Notes under the pieces: model-generated
Told to the model about the DNA's origin: nothing
The model's database searches: none
The model's input: only the letters and a program-made list of their open reading frames with translations
Translations under genes and position numbers: made by a program
Shown: one piece after another, positions 44,593-56,454 of the stretch
Position numbering within the stretch: position 1 is the first letter of the stretch
How the letters are laid out: each line of letters begins with the position of its first letter
From: Sphingomonadales bacterium
GTDB taxonomy: Bacteria; Pseudomonadota; Alphaproteobacteria; Sphingomonadales; Sphingomonadaceae
Length of the DNA: 57,381 bases
Assembly: GCA_025356275.1 (NCBI GenBank)
Contig: JANXUK010000074.1
Coordinates: 1 to 57,381 of the forward strand
Direction: 5' to 3'

Positions 44593-46770
44593 ATGACGCG
44601 CGTTCGCCTGCTTGTGATGAATGCCGCGCTCGGCCCGCTCGATTACCGGGTGCCGCCGGGCAGCGAGGTGCCGCCGCCGGGCAGCGTGGTGGTGGCACCG
44701 CTGGGGCCGCGCCAGATCATCGGCGTGGTGTGGGAGCCCGAGAAACTGCCCTGTGACGAGGTCGGCGACAACCGGCTGCGGCCGTTCATCTCGGTGCTGC
44801 CGGTGCCGCCGCTGACCGCCCCGCTGCGCCGGTTGATCGAATGGACCGCCGATTATTACTGCGCGCCGATGCCTTCGGTGGCGCGGATGGCGCTGTCGAG
44901 TGGGGCGGCACTGCGCGGCGGGCGGATGATGACCGAATATCGGCTGGTGGCCGGGGCGGAAGGCGTGCCGGTACGGCTGACCGCGCAGCGGCGCGCGGCG
45001 ATGGAAAAGCTGGCCGGCGCGCAGGGGGTGCTGCGCGAACTGGCGGAGCTGGCCGGGGTCAGCGAAGCGGTGCTGCGCGGGATGGCGGCGGCGGGCCTGA
45101 TCGAGGGGGTCAGCGTCGATCTCGACCGGGCCTATCCGGCGGCGAACCCCGATTTTGCGGTGCCGGTGCTGGCCGAGGGCCAGCAGGCGGCGGCGGATGT
45201 GTTCGTGCGCGCGGTGGCCGACGGAGGTTTTGCGCCGTTCCTCCTCGATGGCGTGACCGGTTCGGGCAAGACCGAATGCTATTTCGAGGCGGTGGCGGAG
45301 GCGATCCGGCTGGGCCGGCAGGTGCTGGTGCTGCTGCCCGAGATCGCGCTGACCCAGAATTTCCTGCGGCGATTCGCGGCGCGGTTCGGGGCCGAGCCGG
45401 TGCTGTGGCACTCCAGCCTGAAATCGGCAGAGCGGCGGCGGGCCTGGCGCGCAGTGGCGGATGGAGCCGCGCAGGTCGTCGTGGGGGCGCGTTCGGCGCT
45501 GTTCCTGCCGTTTGCTGCGCTGGGGCTTATCGTGGTCGATGAGGCCCACGAAGTCAGCTTCAAGCAGGACGACGGGGTGCGCTATAATGGCCGCGATGTC
45601 GCGGTAATCCGCGCGCGGTTCGAGGGTGCGCCGGTGATCCTCGCCTCCGCCACCCCGGCGCTGGAGAGCCTGCAACTGGCCGAGGCGGGGGTCTATCGGC
45701 GGGTGGTGCTGCCCGACCGGTTTGGCGGCGCCACCCTGCCCGCGATCCGCGTGATCGACCTGACCCGCGACCCGCCCGAGCGGGGGCGTTGGCTGGCGCC
45801 GGCGCTGGTGGCGGCGATGCAGGAACGTCTCGCGCGCGGCGAGCAGAGCCTGTTGTTCCTCAACCGGCGCGGTTATGCGCCGCTGACGCTTTGCCGGCAT
45901 TGCGGATACCGGTTTCAGTGCAAGGCATGCAGCGCCTGGCTGGTCGAGCATCGGCTGTCGCGGCGGCTGGCCTGCCATCATTGCGGGCATCAGGAGCCCG
46001 TGCCGTCCGCGTGCCCCGGATGCGCCGAGCCCGACTGTCTGGTCGCTTGCGGGCCGGGAGTGGAACGGATCGCCGATGAGGTTGCAGCAATCCTGCCCGA
46101 GGCACGGCTGGCCTTGGCGACATCGGATACGTTGAACAGCCCGGACCGGATCGGGGCTTTTGTGGCGGCGGCGGAGGCCGGAGAGGTCGACGTGATCATC
46201 GGCACGCAATTGGTGACCAAAGGCTATCACTTCCCCAATCTGACGCTGGTGGGGGTGGTCGATGCGGACCTTGGCCTGGAGGGCGGCGATCTGCGCGCGG
46301 GCGAGCGTTCGTATCAGCAGATCGCGCAGGTCGCCGGGCGGGCTGGGCGCGCGGCGAAACCGGGCGAGGTGATGATCCAGACCCGGCACCCCGAGGCGGC
46401 GGTGATCGCGGCACTGGCCAAGGGCGACCGCGATGCGTTTTATGCGGCGGAGGCAAGGGCACGGCGAACGGCTGGCGCGCCGCCGTTCGGGCGGTGGGCG
46501 GCCATCATCGTGTCGAGCGAGGATGAGGCGGAGGCGCGCGATGCGGCCCGGGCAATTGGCGGCGCGCGGCCGCATCTGGCCGATGTCGAGATCCTGGGCC
46601 CGGCGCCGGCGCCGATGACCCTGCTGCGCGGGCGCTATCGCTATCGGTTGCTGGTCAACGCGCGGCGTTCGGCGGAGTTGCAGGCGGTGCTACGGACCTG
46701 GCTGGGCGGATTACGCTTTGGGCCCGGGGTGCGGGTGGGAATAGACGTGGACCCGTATAGTTTTGTTTAG
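44593..46770 (+). CDS. priA: Primosomal replication restart helicase PriA
   Basis: PriA reloads the replisome at collapsed forks. The 725-residue protein has an N-terminal DNA-binding domain, Walker A GVTGSGKTE near residue 222, DEAH in IVVDEAHEVSFKQ, and ASATPALESL. A zinc-binding cysteine cluster follows (CRHCGYRFQCKAC, CHHCGHQEPVPSACPGC), then QVAGRAGRAAKPGEVMIQT. It converges on the CPBP protease gene with a four-base overlap of stops. Large antisense frames across it are shadows of GC-rich codon use. Confidence 0.96.
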   Translation: MTRVRLLVMNAALGPLDYRVPPGSEVPPPGSVVVAPLGPRQIIGVVWEPEKLPCDEVGDNRLRPFISVLPVPPLTAPLRRLIEWTADYYCAPMPSVARMALSSGAALRGGRMMTEYRLVAGAEGVPVRLTAQRRAAMEKLAGAQGVLRELAELAGVSEAVLRGMAAAGLIEGVSVDLDRAYPAANPDFAVPVLAEGQQAAADVFVRAVADGGFAPFLLDGVTGSGKTECYFEAVAEAIRLGRQVLVLLPEIALTQNFLRRFAARFGAEPVLWHSSLKSAERRRAWRAVADGAAQVVVGARSALFLPFAALGLIVVDEAHEVSFKQDDGVRYNGRDVAVIRARFEGAPVILASATPALESLQLAEAGVYRRVVLPDRFGGATLPAIRVIDLTRDPPERGRWLAPALVAAMQERLARGEQSLLFLNRRGYAPLTLCRHCGYRFQCKACSAWLVEHRLSRRLACHHCGHQEPVPSACPGCAEPDCLVACGPGVERIADEVAAILPEARLALATSDTLNSPDRIGAFVAAAEAGEVDVIIGTQLVTKGYHFPNLTLVGVVDADLGLEGGDLRAGERSYQQIAQVAGRAGRAAKPGEVMIQTRHPEAAVIAALAKGDRDAFYAAEARARRTAGAPPFGRWAAIIVSSEDEAEARDAARAIGGARPHLADVEILGPAPAPMTLLRGRYRYRLLVNARRSAELQAVLRTWLGGLRFGPGVRVGIDVDPYSFV

Positions 46771-47627
46771 CGCTTCCAGCTGGGCGCCATAAAATGCCCG
46801 CGCCGCGCCGCCAGCCAGAGCATGACGCAGCCAGCAAGAGTGGCCACCACCATCGCCACCGCCGATGCCTCCAGCCCGAAGGCGCCGCCGGTCAGCCATT
46901 CGGCGCCGTGGCGCTGGGTGATCAGCAGGCCGTGCGGGGCCTTGCCGCCGGACACCGGCGCGCTGAATATCCAGCCTTGCGTGAAATTCCACGCCGCATG
47001 GATACCCACGGCCAACCACAGCCGCCGCGTCAGCATATAGGCCCCGCCGAGCAGGATGCCGGCCTCGAACGCGATCGCCACCGCCGCGAACCATGTCGCG
47101 CCCGGATTGGCCAGATGCGCCGCGCCGAAAAACGCCGATGTCGCGGCTAGCGCCCACCAGCTGCCGGCCCAACGCTCGATCTGGCGGAACAGGATGCCGC
47201 GAAACAGCAGCTCCTCATACAGCCCCGACGCCACTGCCATCGCGCCAATCACCCAGATATCGCCCAGCCCGCCGATCCCATCGGCCTCCAGCCCGTGCAT
47301 CAGCGCGACAAGGCCGGCCATCGCCGAGAACAACACGAAGCCGATGCCAAGCCCCGCCGCCAGCTCTGGCACCGCGCCCGCAGCCGCGAACTCGGCATCG
47401 GCGCGGTGTTCGACATGGCGCTCAAACGCCTTGTAAAGATAAATGCCCAGCCCGGCGCAGACCATGATGCTCGCCAATTGCAGCGGGGTGTTGCGCAGCG
47501 GCGCGCCGAACACGATGTGCTTGGACGCGGAGGCAAACCCGCTCAGCGCATAGGCGATGAAAAAGGCGATAAACCCCAAAATAGTATGCGTGACCGGATG
47601 CGCAAATATCCGCCTGATGATGTTCAT
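46767..47627 (-). CDS. CPBP family intramembrane metalloprotease
   Basis: The 286-residue polytopic protein has the CPBP (Abi/Rce1-like) motifs: EE-xxx-R in SGLYEELLFRGILF, FFGAAHL, and HxxxN in GIHAAWNF. Seven or eight hydrophobic helices are visible. Substrates of bacterial members are mostly unknown. The ATG at 47627 (MNIIRRIFAHPV) is chosen over an ATG 13 codons upstream because a G-rich stretch precedes it and the family start fits. Confidence 0.88.
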   Translation of the reverse strand: MNIIRRIFAHPVTHTILGFIAFFIAYALSGFASASKHIVFGAPLRNTPLQLASIMVCAGLGIYLYKAFERHVEHRADAEFAAAGAVPELAAGLGIGFVLFSAMAGLVALMHGLEADGIGGLGDIWVIGAMAVASGLYEELLFRGILFRQIERWAGSWWALAATSAFFGAAHLANPGATWFAAVAIAFEAGILLGGAYMLTRRLWLAVGIHAAWNFTQGWIFSAPVSGGKAPHGLLITQRHGAEWLTGGAFGLEASAVAMVVATLAGCVMLWLAARRGHFMAPSWKR

Positions 47628-47685
47628 GCCTGCCCCCCCAAATGCCCCAAGATGCCGGCGAAGCAATCACGATTGGCGAGGATGG

Positions 47686-48705
47686 TCAATCGGCCTCACG
47701 CGCCAGCAGGGCCTGCTTGACCGCCAGCCCATAGGCATAGCCGCCCATGCTGCCATCGGTGCGGATGACGCGGTGACAGGGAATCAGCACCGCGACCGGA
47801 TTGGCGCCGTTGGCGCTGCCCGCCGCGCGCACCGCGCCGGGCTTGCCGATGGCGGCGGCAATCTGCGCATAACTGCGGGTCTCACCGGCGGGGATTTGGC
47901 GCAGCGCCTGCCACACCGCCTCCTGAAACGCGGTGCCGCGCACGTCGAGCGGGATGGCCGGGGCCAGCGCGGGGCTTTCCACCGCCGCCAGCACCTGTGC
48001 CAACAAAGCCTCGAATTCAGCGCCGCCCTGGCGCAGCTCGGCATGGGGGAAGCGTTTGGCCAGCGCCGCCTCGTCCTCGTCGAACGACAGCCGGCACACC
48101 CCTTTGTCGGTCGCCGCGACCAGCATCGGGCCGAGCGGGGTCGCCGCCACCGCCCAGCGGATCGTCACGCCCTTGCCGCCATTCGCCCATGCCGATGCCG
48201 CCATGCCCAATCGCTCCCCGCTCGCCTGATAGAAGCGCGACGGCGCGGCGAAGCCGGCATCATACAGCGCAGCGGTGACAGTGCCACCAGCGCTGAGCGC
48301 GGCGCGGGCGCGTTCAAGGCGTAATGCGCGCGCATAGGCCGCCGGCGACAGGCCAGTGGCGCGGGTGAAAATGCGTTGGAAATGCGCCGGGCTGTAGCCG
48401 ATGCGGGTGGCCAGATCGGCGAGGCTGGGCGGGGCCTCGGCGGCAGCGATCATCGCCAAGGCCGCCGCCACCGCCGCCTCCTCGCGGCTGACATCATCTG
48501 GGGCGCAGCGCAGGCAGGGGCGCAGGCCGGCGGCGCTGGCCTGTGCTCCGTCGGCGAAGAAGCGCACATTCTGGCGCAGGGGCCGGCGCGCAGCACACGA
48601 AGGCCGGCAATAGATGCCCGTCGTGCTCACGCCGAACACAAAGCTGCCATCGGCGGCGCGGTCACGGGCGGTCACTGCGGTCCAGGCCTGGGCGTCAGCG
48701 ATCAT
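47686..48705 (-). CDS. ada: Ada: methylphosphotriester/O6-methylguanine-DNA methyltransferase and regulator
   Basis: Ada repairs alkylated DNA and activates the adaptive response. The 339 residues run in order: the zinc domain with GIYCRPSCAAR and PCLRCAPDD (acceptor cysteine in the first), an AraC-type helix-turn-helix (LATRIGYSPAHFQRIFTRATG), and the MGMT domain with the acceptor cysteine in VLIPCHRVIR. It overlaps the DUF1203 gene by four bases, so the two are likely expressed together, possibly under self-activation by methylated Ada. Confidence 0.95.
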   Translation of the reverse strand: MIADAQAWTAVTARDRAADGSFVFGVSTTGIYCRPSCAARRPLRQNVRFFADGAQASAAGLRPCLRCAPDDVSREEAAVAAALAMIAAAEAPPSLADLATRIGYSPAHFQRIFTRATGLSPAAYARALRLERARAALSAGGTVTAALYDAGFAAPSRFYQASGERLGMAASAWANGGKGVTIRWAVAATPLGPMLVAATDKGVCRLSFDEDEAALAKRFPHAELRQGGAEFEALLAQVLAAVESPALAPAIPLDVRGTAFQEAVWQALRQIPAGETRSYAQIAAAIGKPGAVRAAGSANGANPVAVLIPCHRVIRTDGSMGGYAYGLAVKQALLAREAD

Positions 48706-49211
48706 GGTGCGATGCTTTCGGGGCGCTCGATCCGGGCCACAAAGCAGCCATGCGCGGCATTATGCGCATGGATGCTGGCGATCTGCGTATTGGCAAGCAG
48801 CGCGCGGATGCCGGCATCGGCCTCATCGGGAAGTGCCAACTTCGCGTCCAGCAGCATGCCGCCGGCGGAAAACCCGCGCAGCCCCAGCGGGCGTCCGGCG
48901 AACACCGGGGGCACGCAATCGACATAGGGCGCCGGGGCAAACGCGCCCTCCCCCACATAGATCGCATAGGCGCTGCGATAGGGTGTGGCGAGGTCGTGGC
49001 TGACATGGTGGAGCAGGATCATCCGGTCGCCGGCCTTGGCATCTTTCAACGCGACACGGCAGGGGAAGCCCCGGTCGGCGCTGGCGGTGACGCGCATCGC
49101 GCCGCGCACGGCCAGCGCCCAGTGGTGCCCGCCGTCACTGAGCGCGAACAGATCGGTGAAGGGTTCATAGGGCAGGCCGGCGATACGGTAAGTCAGAGGG
49201 CCATGGTTCAC
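48702..49211 (-). CDS. DUF1203 family protein
   Basis: The 169-residue soluble protein matches DUF1203 (FPCRVALKDAKAGDRMILLHH, TPYRSAYAIYVGEGA, RGFSAGGMLLDA). The function of the family is not known. Translation most likely begins at GTG 49211, with AAGGAGG six bases upstream; longer readings lack such a site. It overlaps the start of ada by four bases, so a role linked to alkylation stress is possible but unproven. Confidence 0.85.
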   Translation of the reverse strand: MNHGPLTYRIAGLPYEPFTDLFALSDGGHHWALAVRGAMRVTASADRGFPCRVALKDAKAGDRMILLHHVSHDLATPYRSAYAIYVGEGAFAPAPYVDCVPPVFAGRPLGLRGFSAGGMLLDAKLALPDEADAGIRALLANTQIASIHAHNAAHGCFVARIERPESIAP

Positions 49212-49471
49212 AGAAAGCCTCCTTGCAAAAGCGATGGCGGTTAATACCGCCGGGCACAATCGCCAGCTTCCCGAAACTTGCGATCAAACGATGTTTTCGA
49301 TGGGTAGAGCCGCCGCGCCTCGGCGCTGCCTGCCCGCCCCGCCTTGCATCGCAGCAAGATCGTCGCTATGCGCGCCCCCGTCGGCAGCAGGGCCGCGCTG
49401 AGTCGGCGCGTCCGGCTTTCGTGCCGCCCAGCCACTGGGCAGAAGCCATTGGGCAATAGGGGACCTATCGC

Positions 49472-50020
49472 GTGGAGAATTCCGCCGGCATTACCGCCAG
49501 CCTGCAGGGGCGCTACGCCTCGGCACTGTACGAGCTGGCCGCTGAGCAGAATGCGCCGGTCGAGGCCGATCTGATCGCGCTGGGCGAGGCTTTGGCTGGT
49601 TCCTCCGACCTCAGCGCACTGATTCGCGATCCCTTGGTTGGGCGTGAAGCGGCGGGCCGCGCGATGGACGGCGTGGCCGCGCTGATGGGCTTTTCCACAA
49701 TTACCCGAAATTTCCTTGGCGTTCTGGCGGGCAATGGCCGACTGGGCAAGCTGCCCGAGATTATCGCCGCCTTCGCCACCATCGCTGCCGCTGCCCGCAA
49801 CGAAGTGACCGCGCAGGTGGTCAGCGCGCATGTGCTCAGCGCCGTTCAGCTCAAGACGCTCACCGCCAAGCTGGCCGCGCGCGAGGGGCAGAACATCAAG
49901 ATTAATGCGCATGTCGATCCCGAAATCCTCGGCGGCCTGATCGTGCGGATCGGCAGCCAACAGATCGATGCCTCGATCCGCACCCGTCTCAATTCTCTGT
50001 CGCAGGCGATGCGGGGCTGA
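49472..50020 (+). CDS. atpH: F1F0 ATP synthase subunit delta
   Basis: The delta subunit (182 residues) connects F1 alpha to the peripheral stalk. It shows the N-terminal RYASALYELAAEQ helix and the C-terminal domain ending GGLIVRIGSQQIDASIRTRLNSL. The GTG start at 49472 is taken as the first codon consistent with the family start. It is the first gene of atpHAGDC. The 260-bp gap before it (49212-49471) holds no gene and must contain the operon promoter; no terminator is seen there. Confidence 0.93.
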   Translation: MENSAGITASLQGRYASALYELAAEQNAPVEADLIALGEALAGSSDLSALIRDPLVGREAAGRAMDGVAALMGFSTITRNFLGVLAGNGRLGKLPEIIAAFATIAAAARNEVTAQVVSAHVLSAVQLKTLTAKLAAREGQNIKINAHVDPEILGGLIVRIGSQQIDASIRTRLNSLSQAMRG

Positions 50021-50040
50021 GGCCCTGACGTTTGTGATGA

Positions 50041-51621
<1,581 letters not shown>

Positions 51622-51630
51622 GGATTGTAA

Positions 51631-52524
51631 GTGGCCAGTCTCAAGGAACTCAAAGGGCGGATCAACTCGGTCAAATCGACCCAGAAGATCACCAAGGCCA
51701 AGCAGATGGTCGCCGCCTCCAAGCTGCGCAAGGCGCAGGCCAATGCCGAGGCGGCGCGCCCCTATGCCACGCGCCTCGCGGCGGTGATGGGCAGCCTGGC
51801 CAGCAAGGTCACGGTCAGCGAGAGCAGCCCCAAGCTGCTGGCGGGCACCGGGCGCGACGCGGTGCATCTGTTGGTCGTCGCCAATTCGGACAAGGGGCTT
51901 TGCGGCGGCTTCAACTCCAACATCGTCAAGGCCGCAAGGCTGAAGGCGCGCAGCCTTGAGGCCGAGGGCCGCAAGGTGCTGTTCTATCTGATCGGCAAAA
52001 AGGGCCGCGCGGTCATCCGCCGCGAATTTCCTGGGCAGATCCTGGCCGGTTTCGACACCTCGACCGTGCGTGAGGCCGGTTATGCCGAGGCCGAGCAGAT
52101 CGCGCGCGAATTGCTCGACCTGTATGCTGCCGGCAAGTTCGACATCGCACATCTGTTCTACTCACGCTTCCGCAATTCGCTGATTCAGGAACCGACCGAG
52201 CAACAGATCATCCCAGTCCCCGTTCTCAATGCCCCCGCCCCCAAGGTGGCGGCGATCGAGACAGCCGGCGCCGCGATCGAGTATGAGCCCGATGAGGAGG
52301 AAGTGCTGGCGGCGTTGCTGCCCCGCTATCTCAACACGCAATTGTTCGGGGCATTGTTGGAGAATTCGGCGAGCGAACAGGGCGCCTCGATGACCGCGAT
52401 GGACAACGCCACGCGCAACGCCGGCGACCTGATCCAGCGGCTGACCATCCAATACAACCGCAGCCGCCAGGCCGCGATCACCACCGAGCTGATCGAGATT
52501 ATCGCCGGCGCCGAGGCGCTGTAA
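51631..52524 (+). CDS. atpG: F1F0 ATP synthase subunit gamma
   Basis: This is the central rotor shaft of F1, 297 residues. The N-terminal coiled coil [35 protein letters not shown] and C-terminal [41 protein letters not shown] are highly conserved. GTG is the start codon, with AAGGA-type spacing from the atpA stop. Confidence 0.97.
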   Translation: MASLKELKGRINSVKSTQKITKAKQMVAASKLRKAQANAEAARPYATRLAAVMGSLASKVTVSESSPKLLAGTGRDAVHLLVVANSDKGLCGGFNSNIVKAARLKARSLEAEGRKVLFYLIGKKGRAVIRREFPGQILAGFDTSTVREAGYAEAEQIARELLDLYAAGKFDIAHLFYSRFRNSLIQEPTEQQIIPVPVLNAPAPKVAAIETAGAAIEYEPDEEEVLAALLPRYLNTQLFGALLENSASEQGASMTAMDNATRNAGDLIQRLTIQYNRSRQAAITTELIEIIAGAEAL

Positions 52525-52586
52525 ACATAGCAAACTTTGGCGCACAGGCGCCGCAACCAACCCGGCCCACGCCGCGCTGACGATGA

Positions 52587-54101
<1,515 letters not shown>

Positions 54102-54106
54102 TCGCG

Positions 54107-54367
54107 ATGGCCGAACTGCACTTCGAACTGGTCACGCCGACCCGCCTCGTCCGCAGCGAGGACGTCTATATGGTGGTCGTGCCGGGCACCGAGGGCGAGG
54201 CTGGCATTCTGGTGGGCCATGCCCCGCTGATGACCGCGCTGAAGGATGAGCCGTTGCAGGTGTGGCGCAATGAAGGCGGCGCGCCCGAGCTGATCCGCAT
54301 CACTGGCGGCTTTGCCGAGGTGTCGCTGACCGGGCTTACCGTGCTGGCCGAACATGTGATCGATTAG
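54107..54367 (+). CDS. atpC: F1F0 ATP synthase subunit epsilon, short form
   Basis: At 86 residues this has only the N-terminal beta-sandwich domain ([39 protein letters not shown]). The C-terminal two-helix domain, which inhibits ATP hydrolysis in E. coli (total about 139 residues), is absent. The stop is followed by a strong terminator, with no sign of a broken tail, so the short form appears natural. It ends the atp operon. Confidence 0.93.
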   Translation: MAELHFELVTPTRLVRSEDVYMVVVPGTEGEAGILVGHAPLMTALKDEPLQVWRNEGGAPELIRITGGFAEVSLTGLTVLAEHVID

Positions 54368-54395
54368 GGGTTTACGCCTGTTTCACGGACATGCC

Positions 54396-54425
54396 GGGGC
54401 CGGGGGTAACCTCCGGCCCCTGTTT
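54396..54425 (+). terminator. Rho-independent terminator of the atp operon
   Basis: GGGGCCGG (54396-54403) pairs with CCGGCCCC (54413-54420), followed by TGTTTTGT. The hairpin lies 28 bp past the atpC stop. The rest of the gap to cpaF (54426-54579) shows no gene. Confidence 0.85.
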
Positions 54426-54579
54426 TGTGGCCCCAGTGAGCCGCCATTCGCGTAATGCTAACGATTGCGACCCGGCATTAGCAAATCATCAAAGTTTCCA
54501 GTCTATTCACCAATTCCATAGAGCGGCAAGAAGGCATGATCTGTCATGCCCGGTTGCGGCAGCACGGGATGAAGTAGCA

Positions 54580-56097
54580 ATGAGCGCATTCGGGCGGAAA
54601 AGCGGACCAGCCGGATTTGGCCAGGCGGCCAAGCCGGCATTCGGTGTCGCTCGCCCGATGCAAGGCGGGGTTTCCGCTGCGCCCGGCGCGCGCGCGGGCG
54701 GCGATCAGTTTCCTCCGCTCCCCGGCGAGCCACAGGCCATTCGCGGCGGTGATGACGGCAAGAACGGCGACGCGCTGAGCCGGCTGGCCGAACGCTCCAA
54801 CGGCGTTGCCGAGGGGCCGGCCAAGCTTGAGGGCTTCGAGGCATCGGTCCACAAGATCAAGGAACAGGTGCTGCCGCGCCTGCTGGAACGCGTCGACCCC
54901 GAGGCCGCCGCCACACTGACCAAGGATGAGCTGGCAGAGGAATTCCGCCCCATTATCATGGAGGTGCTGGCCGAACTTAAGATCACGCTGAACCGCCGTG
55001 AGCAATTCGCGCTGGAAAAAGTGCTGATTGATGAGCTGCTCGGTTTTGGTCCGCTGGAGGAATTGCTCAACGATCCCGACGTCTCGGACATCATGGTCAA
55101 TGGCCCCGACCAGACCTATATCGAAAAAAAGGGCAAGCTTCAGCTTTCCACCATCCGCTTCCGCGACGAACAGCATCTGTTCCAGATCGCGCAGCGCATC
55201 GTCAATCAGGTCGGCCGCCGCGTCGATCAGACCACGCCGCTGGCCGACGCGCGGCTCAAGGACGGCAGCCGCGTCAACGTGATCGTGCCGCCGCTGTCGC
55301 TGCGCGGCACTGCGATCTCGATTCGCAAATTCTCCGAGAAGCCGATCACGCTGGATATGCTGCGCGATTTTGGCTCGATGTCGGACAAGATGTGCACCGC
55401 GCTGAAGATTGCGGGCGCCTGCCGGATGAATATCGTTATCTCGGGCGGCACCGGCTCGGGCAAGACCACGATGCTCAACGCCATGTCGAAGATGATCGAT
55501 CCGGGCGAGCGCGTGCTGACCATCGAGGATGCCGCCGAGCTTCGGCTGCAACAGCCGCACTGGCTACCGCTGGAAACGCGCCCACCCAACCTTGAGGGCC
55601 AGGGCGCGATCACCATCGGCGATCTGGTCAAGAACGCGCTGCGTATGCGGCCGGACCGGATCATCCTGGGCGAAATTCGCGGCGCCGAGTGCTTCGATCT
55701 GCTGGCGGCGATGAACACCGGCCATGACGGCTCGATGTGTACGCTCCACGCCAACAGCCCGCGCGAGTGCCTTGGCCGCATGGAAAACATGATCCTGATG
55801 GGCGACATCAAGATCCCCAAGGAGGCGATTTCGCGCCAGATCGCCGAATCGGTAGATCTGGTGGTTCAGGTCAAGCGGCTGCGCGATGGCTCGCGCCGCA
55901 CCACCAACATCACCGAGGTCATCGGCATGGAGGGCGATGTTATCGTCACCCAGGAGCTGTTCAAGTTCGAATACCTCGACGAGACCGATGACGGCACCAT
56001 CATCGGCGAATTCCGCCCGTCGGGTCTGCGCCCCTATACGCTCGAAAAGGCACGGCAATTTGGGTTCGACCAAGCCTATCTGGAAAGCTGCCTCTAA
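54580..56097 (+). CDS. cpaF: CpaF/TadA-type secretion ATPase
   Basis: This 505-residue PilT/VirB11-superfamily ATPase drives Tad (Flp) pilus assembly. After a low-complexity first 90 residues (Gly/Ala/Pro-rich) come the N-terminal domain with GFGPLEELLNDPDVSDIMVNGP, Walker A GGTGSGKTT, the Asp box, Walker B IILGEIRGAE, and the His box HDGSMCTLHANSP. The ATG at 54580 fits. No other tad/cpa gene is in the window on either side, so it looks isolated, though partners may lie elsewhere. Confidence 0.92.
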   Translation: MSAFGRKSGPAGFGQAAKPAFGVARPMQGGVSAAPGARAGGDQFPPLPGEPQAIRGGDDGKNGDALSRLAERSNGVAEGPAKLEGFEASVHKIKEQVLPRLLERVDPEAAATLTKDELAEEFRPIIMEVLAELKITLNRREQFALEKVLIDELLGFGPLEELLNDPDVSDIMVNGPDQTYIEKKGKLQLSTIRFRDEQHLFQIAQRIVNQVGRRVDQTTPLADARLKDGSRVNVIVPPLSLRGTAISIRKFSEKPITLDMLRDFGSMSDKMCTALKIAGACRMNIVISGGTGSGKTTMLNAMSKMIDPGERVLTIEDAAELRLQQPHWLPLETRPPNLEGQGAITIGDLVKNALRMRPDRIILGEIRGAECFDLLAAMNTGHDGSMCTLHANSPRECLGRMENMILMGDIKIPKEAISRQIAESVDLVVQVKRLRDGSRRTTNITEVIGMEGDVIVTQELFKFEYLDETDDGTIIGEFRPSGLRPYTLEKARQFGFDQAYLESCL

Positions 56098-56198
56098 AGC
56101 ATGATGTGATAAGATAGAATCGCATCATGCTCTAGAGTCTTTGTTTTCGCGTGATTTATCGACAAAAACCGGCACCCACTTTTTGTCATCACGCTCTA
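56098..56198. repeat. Composite alphaproteobacterial-type palindromic repeat
   Basis: Two palindromes lie in tandem. The first has arms AGCATGATG (56098-56106) and CATCATGCT (56123-56131). After a TCTAGAG linker, the second has arms GCGTGAT (56149-56155) and ATCACGC (56188-56194) around a core with TCGACAAAAACCGG and CCCACTTTTTGTC. The reverse complement of the second matches the repeat inside phoR (3274-3343). It begins right after the cpaF stop. Confidence 0.85.
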
Positions 56199-56203
56199 AG
56201 CCC

Positions 56204-56413
56204 TCACCCGCCAGCCAGCCATAGTTTAACCGCTGTGGACAGGCTGACCACGCCGACCAGCATCGCGAAGAAAAACACGCTGGTCCATGGCACGGGCCCC
56301 ACCGCGTCGGGTTCGCTGCGATGCCGGCGGCGGTGATCGCGCCACCAGGCGAACCCAGCCAGCGCCAGTGCGGCGGCAGCGATCATCGCCAGCCAGGAGG
56401 AAAAATCGTCCAT
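56204..56413 (-). CDS. Small two-span membrane protein
   Basis: The 69-residue product has one hydrophobic helix near residues 8-24, a basic loop (WWRDHRRRHRSEPD) and a second helix near residues 46-66 (SVFFFAMLVGVVSLSTAVKLWLA). No family is recognised. It is divergent from the DMT transporter gene by about 40 bp. Confidence 0.6.
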   Translation of the reverse strand: MDDFSSWLAMIAAAALALAGFAWWRDHRRRHRSEPDAVGPVPWTSVFFFAMLVGVVSLSTAVKLWLAGG

Positions 56414-56454
56414 CTCCTCCCCTTGCCTCAGCGGGCGCGGCGCTTAAAGCCGGA

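Noticed and set aside
44521-46575. A 684-codon open frame on the minus strand
   Set aside because: It lies entirely antisense to priA, which has clear motifs. The translation is rich in Arg, His and Gln without domains, as expected for a GC-rich shadow frame.
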